From Nesterenkonia sphaerica (lineage in GTDB: Bacteria > Actinomycetota > Actinomycetes > Actinomycetales > Micrococcaceae): a stretch of 64,000 nt of DNA. The notes under the pieces are model-generated. The model was not told the DNA's origin, searched no databases, and was given only the letters and a program-made list of their open reading frames with translations. Shown piece after piece: positions 42,623 through 51,233 of the stretch (the stretch's first letter is position 1; each line of letters begins with the position of its first letter). The stretch lies in contig NZ_VAWA01000013.1 in the NCBI RefSeq assembly GCF_005771565.1, forward strand, positions 1-64,000, written 5' to 3'. The translations under genes and the position numbers were made by a program.

Positions 42623-44181
42623 TCCGGCAACCGGCCTCGGAAAAGAAAGCCGTCGTCATCGGTGGAGGCTTCGCCGGACTGGCCACCGCGGCGCTGCTGG
42701 CCCGCGAAGGGATGCAGGTGACACTGCTGGAAGCCAGAAGCGAGCTCGGGGGCCGAGCCGCGGAGTGGGGTTGTCAAGGTTTTCGATTCGAAACCGGACC
42801 GTCCTGGTACCTGATGCCGGATGTCTTTGAACACTTCTTCGAACTTTTCGGCACGTCCGCGGCACACGAACTCGACCTGCAACCTCTGGACCCCGCCTAC
42901 CGCGTACTCTTCGAAGGCGATTCGAAGCCGTTCGACCTTCCCGCCCAGCACAGCGAGCGCGCCCTGATGTCTCTTGGCATCTCAGCGGACTCTCTCAAGG
43001 ACTACCTGTCCTCGGCGGCTGAGGCGTATGACTTGGCCACGCAAAGACTGCTCTACTCCACCTACGATCACTGGAGAGCGTTTCTGGACCCGGCGTTGAT
43101 CACACGTCTGCCGAGGCTGCTGCGGCTGTTGACGCAGCCACTGGATAGGTTCATCGCCGGCCACACCAGCGACCAGCGCCTGCAGAAGATTCTTGGCTAC
43201 CCGGCGGTCTTTCTGGGAACCTCACCCTCGGCGGCACCGAGTCTCTATCACTTGATGAGTCACCTGGACATTTCTCAAGGCGTTCTGTACCCCAAGGGCG
43301 GGTTCAGCGCGGTCGTCCAGGCGGTCACTCGCATGGCCCAGCAGCAGGGCGTGAGGATCCGGACCGGGGCCACCGCTGAACACATTGCGACCTCTCGAGG
43401 CCGCGCCACCGGCGTGCATTTCTCCGAGTCAGGCGCCAGGAGGCAGTTCCTCCCGGCCGACCTCGTGGTCTCCAGCGCTGACATGCACGTGACAGAAACC
43501 CAGCTGCTGACACCCAGGGATAGGACGCGGTCACCTCGGGCCTGGAAGCGCAGAGATCCCGGCCCGAGCGCAGTGCTGGCTCTTCTGGGGATTCAGGGCT
43601 CAACCCCCCAGCTGGCCCATCACACGCTGCTGTTCACTCAGGATTGGCAGCGTGGATTCGACGAGATCGCCGGCAAGAGGCCCCCCGAAGGGCCGCCACG
43701 ATCCATCTATGTCTGCCGGCCAAGCGCCACGGACGAGGTGGCGCCCCCAGGCCATGAGAATCTCTTCGTATTGGTGCCGCTGCGCGCCGACACCTCGCTC
43801 GGGGCCGGTGGCATCGGAGGGCAGGGTGATGAGGCTGTTGAGCGCGTGGTCGACGAATCCATCGAACAGATCGCCCAGTGGGCACAGATACCGGACCTTG
43901 CTGAACGTGTGGTGGTCCGACGCAGCCTGGGGCCGCAGGACTTCGCTCGTGACTTCGGTGCCTGGCAGGGGGGAGCCCTGGGGCCCGCGCACACCTTGCG
44001 GCAGAGCGCGTTCCTGCGAGGGCCCATTGCGTCTCCGAAAGTCGCAGGACTCTTCTATGCTGGTGCCACCACCATGCCCGGGATTGGAGTGCCGATGTGT
44101 CTGATCAGCGCTGAGCTGGTGCTGAAGTCCGTGCGCAGGGAGACCACCACCGGCCCGGTGGAGGCCGTACATGCCGGTTGA
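42619..44181 (+). CDS. crtI: Phytoene desaturase
   Basis: Desaturates phytoene stepwise to lycopene. 520 residues. The FAD-binding motif VVIGGGFAGLATAALLAREG is at 12-31, FETGPSWYLMPDVFEHFFEL follows, and the C-terminal GLFYAGATTMPGIGVPMCL is the CrtI family signature. ATGA overlap with crtB and an 11-base overlap with crtYe show tight coupling. In C50 carotenoid makers lycopene is the branch point for the elongase and cyclase that follow. Membrane-associated. Confidence 0.97.
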   Translation: MIRQPASEKKAVVIGGGFAGLATAALLAREGMQVTLLEARSELGGRAAEWGCQGFRFETGPSWYLMPDVFEHFFELFGTSAAHELDLQPLDPAYRVLFEGDSKPFDLPAQHSERALMSLGISADSLKDYLSSAAEAYDLATQRLLYSTYDHWRAFLDPALITRLPRLLRLLTQPLDRFIAGHTSDQRLQKILGYPAVFLGTSPSAAPSLYHLMSHLDISQGVLYPKGGFSAVVQAVTRMAQQQGVRIRTGATAEHIATSRGRATGVHFSESGARRQFLPADLVVSSADMHVTETQLLTPRDRTRSPRAWKRRDPGPSAVLALLGIQGSTPQLAHHTLLFTQDWQRGFDEIAGKRPPEGPPRSIYVCRPSATDEVAPPGHENLFVLVPLRADTSLGAGGIGGQGDEAVERVVDESIEQIAQWAQIPDLAERVVVRRSLGPQDFARDFGAWQGGALGPAHTLRQSAFLRGPIASPKVAGLFYAGATTMPGIGVPMCLISAELVLKSVRRETTTGPVEAVHAG

Positions 44182-44509
44182 GCCGACGAACCTGCTGTAC
44201 CTGGGGGCGCTGCTGACCTCTGCAGCCTGCATATTGCTCATCGACTTCAGGCACCGTGTCTTCATCTTTCGGGAACCACTTCGGGCGAGCATGGTGATAG
44301 TCCTCGGCACCGTTTTTTTCCTGCTGTGGGACCTTGCCGGTATTGGGCTGGGCATTTTCTTTCAGGGAACCGGACCGTACATGACCGGGATCATGCTGGC
44401 TCCGGAGCTCCCCATAGAGGAGCTGGTCTTTCTGCTGTTCCTCTGCCACATCACCATGGTCCTGGTACTGGGGTCCCAACGGCTACTGATGAAGGGGGTC
44501 CAGGCGTGA
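44171..44509 (+). CDS. crtYe: C50 carotenoid cyclase subunit, CrtYe-like
   Basis: 112 residues with three membrane segments (about 7-25, 36-58 and 75-98). IMLAPELPIEELVFLLFLCH is the PxEE-type signature of the heterodimeric lycopene cyclases (CrtYc/d, CrtYe/f, CrtYg/h). Works with the next product to cyclise flavuxanthin-type C50 intermediates. The ring type (epsilon as in decaprenoxanthin, gamma as in sarcinaxanthin) cannot be read by eye, so the symbol is by analogy with the Corynebacterium gene order. Confidence 0.88.
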   Translation: MPVEPTNLLYLGALLTSAACILLIDFRHRVFIFREPLRASMVIVLGTVFFLLWDLAGIGLGIFFQGTGPYMTGIMLAPELPIEELVFLLFLCHITMVLVLGSQRLLMKGVQA

Positions 44510-44844
44510 CCTATCTGGCGCTCTCGTCTGGGTTCCTCGCCGTCGCGGCACTGGTGGCAATCTGGGCCCGCTTGGTTCATGCGCGCAGCAGTCACAGCGC
44601 CGACTTCTCCTGGCGCGCCGTCGCCGCCGCGGCCGCGGTGCTCTTGCTGCTGACCGCCATATTCGACAATGTCATTATCGGGGTCGGGCTCGTCGACTAC
44701 TCCGAAGAGCGTATTTCAGGTCTTCGCTTAGGTGTGGCGCCGATTGAGGACTTCAGCTACTCGATTGCTGCAGTGGTGCTGCTGCCTTCGCTGTGGGTGC
44801 TCTTCGCCCGGGTACAAAGCCGAAGGAGGTCCCATGCTCAGTGA
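44506..44844 (+). CDS. crtYf: C50 carotenoid cyclase subunit, CrtYf-like
   Basis: 112 residues with three membrane segments and the matching signature LRLGVAPIEDFSYSIAAV. It forms the heterodimeric cyclase with the preceding subunit. GTG start overlaps the crtYe stop by four bases (GTGA). The Asp in place of the second Glu of the PxEE motif is usual for this subunit. Its last bases contain the ribosome site AAGGAGGT of crtEb. Confidence 0.87.
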   Translation: MTYLALSSGFLAVAALVAIWARLVHARSSHSADFSWRAVAAAAAVLLLLTAIFDNVIIGVGLVDYSEERISGLRLGVAPIEDFSYSIAAVVLLPSLWVLFARVQSRRRSHAQ

Positions 44845-45691
44845 CCTCATTCGCTCCTCGCGGCCGCTGAGTTGGATCAACACGGCATATCCCTTCGCGG
44901 TGGCGTACTTGCTGAGCACCGGCGAGGTCGGGGCTGAGCTGATTATCGGTACGCTCTTCTTCCTCATCCCATACAACTTGGCGATGTATGGCATCAACGA
45001 CGTCTTCGACTACGCCTCAGACGCCGCCAACCCCCGCAAGGGCGGGGCCGAGGGCGCCCTCCTTGCCCCGAGCCGGCATCGGACGGTGCTGTTGGCCTCA
45101 GCAGTGGTCTGCGTGCCGTTTGTCGTGGCGCTGGTGCTGCTGGGCACCTGGCCGTCCTGGATCGCTCTGGGGTGCAGCCTCTTCGCCGTGGTGGCGTATT
45201 CAGCGCCTCCGCTGCGGTTCAAAGAGATCCCAGGAGTGGATTCGCTGACCTCTAGTGTGCACTTCGTCAGCCCTGCGGTGTATGGCCTGGTGCTCGCCGG
45301 GGCTGACATTGAGGGCGCGACGCTGAGCCTCCTGGGCGCTTTCCTGCTTTGGGGTATGGCCAGCCACGCTTTTGGGGCGGTGCAGGACATCGGGCCAGAT
45401 CGCGCGGCGGGCATCGCGTCCATCGCTACGGCCCTGGGTGCTCGGAATACCGTCCGTACCGTGTTAGCCCTGTGGGCAGCGGCGGGTCTGCTCGTGTTCG
45501 GTCTGGGGTGGCCCGCTGCCGTGGCGGGGCTGTTGGTGTTGCCCTATATTGCGGCGGCGGTGCCGCACCGTCATCTCACCGACGACCAGGCCGGCCAAGC
45601 GCACGAGGGTTGGCGCCACTTCTTGTGGATCAACTATGCGGTGGGGGCCGCGCTGACCATGTTTCTGATTTTCATATTCGGCTCTGCATAA
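44834..45691 (+). CDS. crtEb: Lycopene elongase/prenyltransferase (UbiA family)
   Basis: Adds two C5 units to lycopene to give C50 flavuxanthin-type products. 285 residues, about eight membrane segments. The first Asp-rich motif NDVFDYASD (55-63) and a second, QDIGPDRAAGIAS, mark a UbiA-type prenyltransferase. ATG at 44834 has AAGGAGGT upstream and overlaps crtYf by 11 bases; the longer frame is rejected. Last gene of the idi-crtB-crtI-crtYe-crtYf-crtEb operon, the order found in Corynebacterium. Confidence 0.93.
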   Translation: MLSDLIRSSRPLSWINTAYPFAVAYLLSTGEVGAELIIGTLFFLIPYNLAMYGINDVFDYASDAANPRKGGAEGALLAPSRHRTVLLASAVVCVPFVVALVLLGTWPSWIALGCSLFAVVAYSAPPLRFKEIPGVDSLTSSVHFVSPAVYGLVLAGADIEGATLSLLGAFLLWGMASHAFGAVQDIGPDRAAGIASIATALGARNTVRTVLALWAAAGLLVFGLGWPAAVAGLLVLPYIAAAVPHRHLTDDQAGQAHEGWRHFLWINYAVGAALTMFLIFIFGSA

Positions 45692-45756
45692 CGCGGCGGT
45701 CCGCTGGACGGATCTGCTGCTGATTGAACTTCTCCCACACAGAAAGGAACCTGAGC

Positions 45757-46947
45757 ATGACGGAGAAAACACACGAGGGCTCAACTGTCCCGCACGCCAC
45801 CGAGGCGTCGGCAGATGGCGCCCCGCACGTGTCCCGGCCCCAGGAGTACGACGCCATCTTGCTGGCTGGTTTCGGCGGCCCCGAGGGCCAGGAGGATGTC
45901 ATCCCTTTCCTGCGCAATGTCACCCGGGGCCGCGGCATTCCGGATGAGCGCCTGGAGGAGGTAGCGACCCATTACCGTCACTTCGGCGGAGTCAGCCCCA
46001 TCAACGAGCACAACCGGCAACTGCGCCAGGCCTTGGTGGAGGAGCTGCGCCGACGCGGCATGGATCACCCGGTCTACTGGGGCAATCGCAATTGGGACCC
46101 ATATCTGGAAGACGCCGTGAAGGACGCCGCAGCCAATGGGCACACCAGGCTGCTGGCCTTCGCTACCAGCGCATACAGCTCCTATTCCAGCTGCCGTCAG
46201 TACCGGGAGGACTTTGCCCGGGCGCTGAAGGAGACGGGCCTGGAAGGCGTGGTGCGCATTGACAAGATCCGCCAGTTCTTTGATGTTCCCGGATTTGTGC
46301 AACCGTTCGCCGAAGGGGTGGCCACGGCTCTTCAGGACTTTGCGTCCGACGGGTACGCCCCGGAGCAGATCCGCATTCTGTTCGCTACCCACAGCATCCC
46401 CACTGCTGACGCTGAGCGGTCAGGCCCCCAAGAGCTAGAACTTGGTGAAGGAGGCGCCTACGCCGCGCAGCACAAGGCGGTCGGCGCCCAGATCATGGAT
46501 CAGCTGACCGAAACCGGTACCGCCACCCCGCAGACTCAATGGGAGCTGGTGTATCAGTCGCGCTCAGGTCCTCCGAGCCAGCCGTGGTTGGAACCGGATG
46601 TCTGTGATCGGATTGCCGAACTCCCGGCGGAGGGAGTCAAGGCCGTGGCAGTGGTGCCGCTGGGATTCCTCAGTGACCACATGGAGGTGCTGTGGGACCT
46701 CGACAATGAGGCGCTAGAGGCGGCAGCTGATGCAGGACTCAAGGCAGTGCGCACACCGACCCCAGGAGTCCATCAGGCATTTGTCAGCAGCGTGGTCGAC
46801 CTGGTGCAGGAGCGGATGGCGGCTGTTCCACCTCAGGACCGTCCTCATGTGACCCAGCTGGGACCGTGGTTCGATGTCTGTCGACCCGGCTGCTGTGAGA
46901 ATGTGCGTCTGGGCTTCCGCCCCGCTGCTGCCGGCGTGGCGCCCTAA
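45757..46947 (+). CDS. hemH: Ferrochelatase (coproporphyrin ferrochelatase type)
   Basis: Inserts Fe2+ into a porphyrin; in Actinobacteria the substrate is coproporphyrin III (also named CpfC). 396 residues. LLAGFGGPEGQEDVIPFLRN at the start, ATSAYSSYSSCRQYRED, the catalytic His in LFATHSIPTAD, and VPLGFLSDHMEVLWDLD are family signatures. Cys in SSCRQY and the C-terminal VCRPGCCE could ligate the [2Fe-2S] cluster known in some actinobacterial enzymes. AGAAAGGA precedes the ATG. It follows crtEb by 65 bases and ends two bases from the convergent MMPL stop. Confidence 0.95.
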   Translation: MTEKTHEGSTVPHATEASADGAPHVSRPQEYDAILLAGFGGPEGQEDVIPFLRNVTRGRGIPDERLEEVATHYRHFGGVSPINEHNRQLRQALVEELRRRGMDHPVYWGNRNWDPYLEDAVKDAAANGHTRLLAFATSAYSSYSSCRQYREDFARALKETGLEGVVRIDKIRQFFDVPGFVQPFAEGVATALQDFASDGYAPEQIRILFATHSIPTADAERSGPQELELGEGGAYAAQHKAVGAQIMDQLTETGTATPQTQWELVYQSRSGPPSQPWLEPDVCDRIAELPAEGVKAVAVVPLGFLSDHMEVLWDLDNEALEAAADAGLKAVRTPTPGVHQAFVSSVVDLVQERMAAVPPQDRPHVTQLGPWFDVCRPGCCENVRLGFRPAAAGVAP

Positions 46948-46949
46948 GT

Positions 46950-49100
46950 TCAAGCGACCGTCGCGGTTGTACGCTGCCTCCCCAGCCGGGAAGGCCACCA
47001 GAAGCGTGGGCCCAGGTCCACCCCGAGCGCAGGAATGAGCAAGGTGCGGACGACCAGAGTGTCTATCAGGACACCGAGGGAAACCAGGAATGCCAGCTGA
47101 ACCATGAACATCAGAGGCAGCACCGCCAGGGCAGCGAAGGTCGCGGCCAGCACCACTCCGGCGCTGGTGATCACCCCACCGGTGACGACTAATGAGTGCA
47201 GCAGCCCGTCAGGCGCTCCCCGGCGGGGGGTCTCCTCCCGGGCGCGGGTGGTGAGGAAGATGCTGTAATCCACCCCTAGTGCCGTGAGGAACACGAATCC
47301 GAACAGTGGCACCGCGGGGTCTGCACCGGGAAAGTCGAAGAGGTAGTTGAACACCAGCGCTGAGATCCCCAGCGCAGCCAGATAGGACAGGACCGTGGTG
47401 ACCAGCAGCAGCACGGGGGCCACCAACGCCCGCAGCAACACCACCAAGAAGACCAGAATGACCGCCAGGACGATCGGGATGATGGTGCGCAGGTCGTCTT
47501 GGGCGGTGGCGTTGGTGTCCAACTGGGTCGCTGTGGTGCCGCCGGTCAGCGCCTGGCCCTGGAGCCCATCCAGCCCCTGGCGCAGATCGCGGACGGTGTG
47601 CTCCGCAGCGAGGGAATCGCCGGGGTCGGTCAGCGTGACGGAGATCTCCACGTAGCCTGCGGCCTCAGCAGCCTCCGCAGGTGACGACGCCGGGGACCCG
47701 TCACCTGAGACCAAGTAGGCCTCCCCGACCCCTTCGACGGAGTCGATGATGCTGATGGCTTCTTCGGCCTCGTCTGCCGGGGCATACACATTGGTGGGCG
47801 CACCTGTGCCAGCGTCAAAATGACGCTCCAGCATCTGCTGACCAGACTTGGCGTCTGTCTCTCCCAGCACCAGCTCCGATTGTGGGACTCCTTCAGCTCT
47901 GAGATCCAGCACTCCGGCGGACCCGCCCAGCAGTACGAGGGTGACGACGATCCAGATGGTGCGGGGCCGGCGGCGCACCGCTGATGCCGCAGCCGTCCAC
48001 AGGCGGGTCCGCTGACGCTGCTGGCGGAGTTCACGCCTGGCTGGTGCTACCGCCGCAGCCGTGGCCCGCGGAGTCTTCGGCCAGAACACCGGCCGGCCGA
48101 GCAGGGCCAGCAGGGCGGGAAGAAAGGTCAGTGTCGCGATCATGGCAAACACGATGCCTGCGCTGGCCACCGGCCCCAGTGCACGGTTGGAGTTCAAATC
48201 GGAGAAAAGCAGGCTGAGGAGGCCTACCGCTACGGTTCCGCCGGAGGCGACAATCGCCCCCAAGGAACGCCGCCATGCCTGCCACAGTGCGGAGAACCGG
48301 TCCTCCCGCTGCATCAACTCCTCCCTGTACCTCGCCACCAGCAGGAGGGAGTAGTCCGTGGCAGCCCCGATCACCAGGATCGACAAGATCCCCTGGGCTT
48401 GTCCATTGAGCTGAATCCAGCCCAACTGTGCCATCTGATAGATGACCACGATCGCTGCGCACAGCGCCGCGACCGAAGAGAGCAGCACCAGGAATGGCAG
48501 CATCACGGATCGGTAGACCAGCACCAGTATCGTGAAGACGGTGACCACCGCGACCACTAAGAGAATGCCGTCAATACCGGCGAACGCCTCGGCAAAGTCG
48601 TCAGAGAGCGCCGCCGGACCTGTCACGTGCGCGGTCCAGTCACTGGACGGAAGCTGCTCCTGAACGGCGTCACGCAGGTGGTCCACTGCGCCTTCCTCCA
48701 CCGCCCGCTCCTCGATGAGCACCAGAATCTGTGCAGCCGCCCTGTCCTCGGCGACCCGCGGTGGCAGCACTTGAACGGTCCCGCCGAGCGCGGCAAAGTC
48801 AGCTGAGGCCGACTGCAGCGCGGAGAGGTCCTGGTCACTGATCTGCCCTGAGGTGGGCTCGGCAACCACTGTTGCGGGGATGGCGTCGTCGTCGGAGAAC
48901 TCCTGACTCACCTCCAGCGCGAGAGTGGACTCGGCATCAGCGGGCAGGAACGTGGTCTGGTCATTGGAGATGACGTCCGAGACCTTGCCGAAAGTTTGGC
49001 CACCGACTGCAGTGATGATCAGCCACAGCGCCACCGCCACCACTGGCAGGATGACGCGGGCCCCACGCAGAACCTTGCCGCCATGGTGTGAAGTGTTCAA
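46950..49100 (-). CDS. MMPL-family RND transporter
   Basis: 716 residues with the RND layout: membrane segment 1 (about 15-33), a large external loop, segments 2-6 (about 175-345), then the repeat with a second external loop (about 395-530) and segments 8-12 (about 535-700). GAATDYSLLLVARYREEL and ALGVDYSIFLTTRAREE are the two conserved GxDYxxxL/F-R motifs of MMPL/ActII-3 proteins. Members export lipids, siderophores or drugs. It is divergent from a two-component system (162-base gap), which may control it. Substrate unknown. Confidence 0.93.
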   Translation of the reverse strand: MNTSHHGGKVLRGARVILPVVAVALWLIITAVGGQTFGKVSDVISNDQTTFLPADAESTLALEVSQEFSDDDAIPATVVAEPTSGQISDQDLSALQSASADFAALGGTVQVLPPRVAEDRAAAQILVLIEERAVEEGAVDHLRDAVQEQLPSSDWTAHVTGPAALSDDFAEAFAGIDGILLVVAVVTVFTILVLVYRSVMLPFLVLLSSVAALCAAIVVIYQMAQLGWIQLNGQAQGILSILVIGAATDYSLLLVARYREELMQREDRFSALWQAWRRSLGAIVASGGTVAVGLLSLLFSDLNSNRALGPVASAGIVFAMIATLTFLPALLALLGRPVFWPKTPRATAAAVAPARRELRQQRQRTRLWTAAASAVRRRPRTIWIVVTLVLLGGSAGVLDLRAEGVPQSELVLGETDAKSGQQMLERHFDAGTGAPTNVYAPADEAEEAISIIDSVEGVGEAYLVSGDGSPASSPAEAAEAAGYVEISVTLTDPGDSLAAEHTVRDLRQGLDGLQGQALTGGTTATQLDTNATAQDDLRTIIPIVLAVILVFLVVLLRALVAPVLLLVTTVLSYLAALGISALVFNYLFDFPGADPAVPLFGFVFLTALGVDYSIFLTTRAREETPRRGAPDGLLHSLVVTGGVITSAGVVLAATFAALAVLPLMFMVQLAFLVSLGVLIDTLVVRTLLIPALGVDLGPRFWWPSRLGRQRTTATVA

Positions 49101-49262
49101 TTCTTGCCTCTCGTGGACCAGTGTCGCGGTTATTGTACGGACTGGAGGAGGGGGCCACCTGGGAGGCGGCTGGCGTCTTCACCTGCCCGGAAGACCCGGC
49201 GCACTGATGCGATCCAGATTCCCCACTGTGGTGGCCCGGCACCGGTGTCCTACCATCGGAGG

Positions 49263-49964
49263 ATGGTCGCCGACTCTGGATCCCCTCTTGTTCTGCTTGT
49301 CGAGGATGAGGCGCCCTTGGTGCGCCTGGTCGGCGGCTATCTCAGGCGTGAAGGGTATAGGGTCCAGGCCACTGGCGAAGGTGGCGAGGCTGTCGACTTG
49401 GCTCGGACCTGCTCCCCGGCCGTGGTGGTGCTGGACCTGGGGCTTCCGGGGTTGGACGGGGTTGAAGTGTGCCGACAACTGCGTACCTTTTCCGACTGCT
49501 ACATCATTATGCTCACCGCCCGCGCCGATGAAGTCGATCGACTGATTGGCCTGTCGGTTGGCGCCGACGACTATGTCACCAAGCCTTTCAGTCCGCGGGA
49601 GTTGGTGCTGCGGGTCAAGGCGATGCTGCGCAGGCCCAGGCAGCAGAAGGCGCAACCCGAGCGCTGGGCCTCAGGGGAGCTCAGAGTCGATTCGCTGGCC
49701 CGGGAGGTGTACGTGGGAGATCGACAGATCGAGCTGACCCGTACCGAATTTGAGCTCCTGGCGACACTGATCGCTGAGCCTGCTGCGGTGCACTCCCGCC
49801 GTGACCTGATTCATCGCATTTGGGGTGAACAATGGGTGGGGGACGAACACCTGGTGGACGTCCATGTGGGCAATCTGCGAAAAAAGCTCGGCGACGACCC
49901 GGGGAGTCCGCGCTTCATCAGGACGGTGCGCGGGGTGGGTTACAAGTTGGAGCGTGGGGGATGA
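49263..49964 (+). CDS. OmpR-family response regulator
   Basis: 233 residues. Receiver: VLLVEDEAPLVRLV, phospho-acceptor Asp58 in VVVLDLGLPGLDG and Lys107 in YVTKPFSP. Winged helix (about 130-230): LTRTEFELLATLIAEPAAV and VHVGNLRKKLGDDPGSPRFI. It overlaps the kinase gene by four bases. Divergent from the MMPL transporter, its most likely target by position. A frame open from 49104 is rejected; the ATG lies at 49263. Confidence 0.94.
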   Translation: MVADSGSPLVLLVEDEAPLVRLVGGYLRREGYRVQATGEGGEAVDLARTCSPAVVVLDLGLPGLDGVEVCRQLRTFSDCYIIMLTARADEVDRLIGLSVGADDYVTKPFSPRELVLRVKAMLRRPRQQKAQPERWASGELRVDSLAREVYVGDRQIELTRTEFELLATLIAEPAAVHSRRDLIHRIWGEQWVGDEHLVDVHVGNLRKKLGDDPGSPRFIRTVRGVGYKLERGG

Positions 49965-51115
49965 ATTCGGCCAGGACGCCGGTGCGCACGCGGCTGGGAG
50001 TCCGACTTTTCTTCGGTGCAATGCTGATCTTGGGAGTGGGCGCACTTACCGCCTGGGTGGTGGCGCTGCTGACCGGCCCGGCTATCTTCCATGAACACAT
50101 GCTTATGGTCGAGACTCCGCAGCAGGATCCTGAGGTGATGACCCATGCTGAGGAAGCCTTCGATCACACCTGGAGACTGTCGCTGCTACTGGCGCTCTGT
50201 GCAGCTTCCTTGGCCTCTATTATTGTCAGTCTTGCCCTGGCCCGCCGCATTGTGGTGACGCTGGACAAAGTCCGCAGCGCTGCCACACGGGTCGCTGGCG
50301 GCGACTATGCCGCGCGTGTACCTCGAGACGGTATGGGTACCGAAATGTCTGAAATGGCAGCTGCGTTCAACGGTATGGCTGTCAAGCTTGCAGAAACGGA
50401 GCAGACGCGCCAGCGCCTGCTGTCAGACCTTGCCCATGAAATGCGCACGCCGTTGGCGACCGTCGACGGTTATCTGGAAGGCATGCTCGATGGCGTGGCT
50501 GAGGCCGATGCCGAGACCTTGAGCATGCTGCGTGAGCAGACCGACAGGCTGCGACGCCTGGCAGAGGACATCTCGCTTGTCAGCCTCGCCGAGGAGCATC
50601 AGCTGAGAATGCAGAGCGAGCACATACCGGTCAGGGAGCTCCTTCAGACGGCAGAGTCGCAGGCTCGCAGTCTCTACGCCGCACAGGGGGTGCGCCTGGT
50701 GGTGGACCTGCCCCCAGCAGACGCAGCGGTCACCGGAGACCGGGACCGGCTCTCACAGGTCCTGACCAACCTCTTGGACAACGCGTTGCGGCACACTGAC
50801 GACGGCGACAGCGTCACCCTCAGCGCTGCAGCGACTGCTCAGACTGTGCTCATCACGGTCGAGGACACCGGGCACGGGATCGCACAGGAACACCTTCCGC
50901 ACATCTTTGAACGCTTCTACCGCGTGGATGCGGCGCGCGACCGGGCCCAAGGCGGCTCCGGCATCGGGCTGACGATCGTGAAATCGATCACCGAGGCGCA
51001 CGGCGGGCACGTGGCAGTTCACAGCCGGGGGCGCGGTCAGGGTGCCACTTTCAGAATTGAACTTCCTCGAGCTGAGGAGCGCATTGGGGTGGCGAACCCC
51101 TGGTCGGCCGTGTGA
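49961..51115 (+). CDS. Sensor histidine kinase
   Basis: 384 residues. Membrane segments at about 17-38 and 73-95 leave only a ~33-residue external loop, which contains His-Glu-His (HEHMLM) and Met and Asp; a small sensor of this type often detects membrane state or metals. HAMP 96-148, HisKA with His159 in DLAHEMRTPLATV, ATPase lobe with TNLLDNALRHTDDG and QGGSGIGLTIVKSI. ATG overlaps the regulator stop (ATGA). Resembles the BaeS/MprB group. Signal unknown. Confidence 0.93.
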   Translation: MNSARTPVRTRLGVRLFFGAMLILGVGALTAWVVALLTGPAIFHEHMLMVETPQQDPEVMTHAEEAFDHTWRLSLLLALCAASLASIIVSLALARRIVVTLDKVRSAATRVAGGDYAARVPRDGMGTEMSEMAAAFNGMAVKLAETEQTRQRLLSDLAHEMRTPLATVDGYLEGMLDGVAEADAETLSMLREQTDRLRRLAEDISLVSLAEEHQLRMQSEHIPVRELLQTAESQARSLYAAQGVRLVVDLPPADAAVTGDRDRLSQVLTNLLDNALRHTDDGDSVTLSAAATAQTVLITVEDTGHGIAQEHLPHIFERFYRVDAARDRAQGGSGIGLTIVKSITEAHGGHVAVHSRGRGQGATFRIELPRAEERIGVANPWSAV

Positions 51116-51233
51116 AGATTCCGTCAAGAGTCCCGCGTTCCGCAGACGGACCGCGATTTGTTGGATATCCTAGATGGTCGCGCAGATTGTCACCTGTTGT
51201 ACGGCCTACTGATTGCACTGGGGGAGCCGGAGA

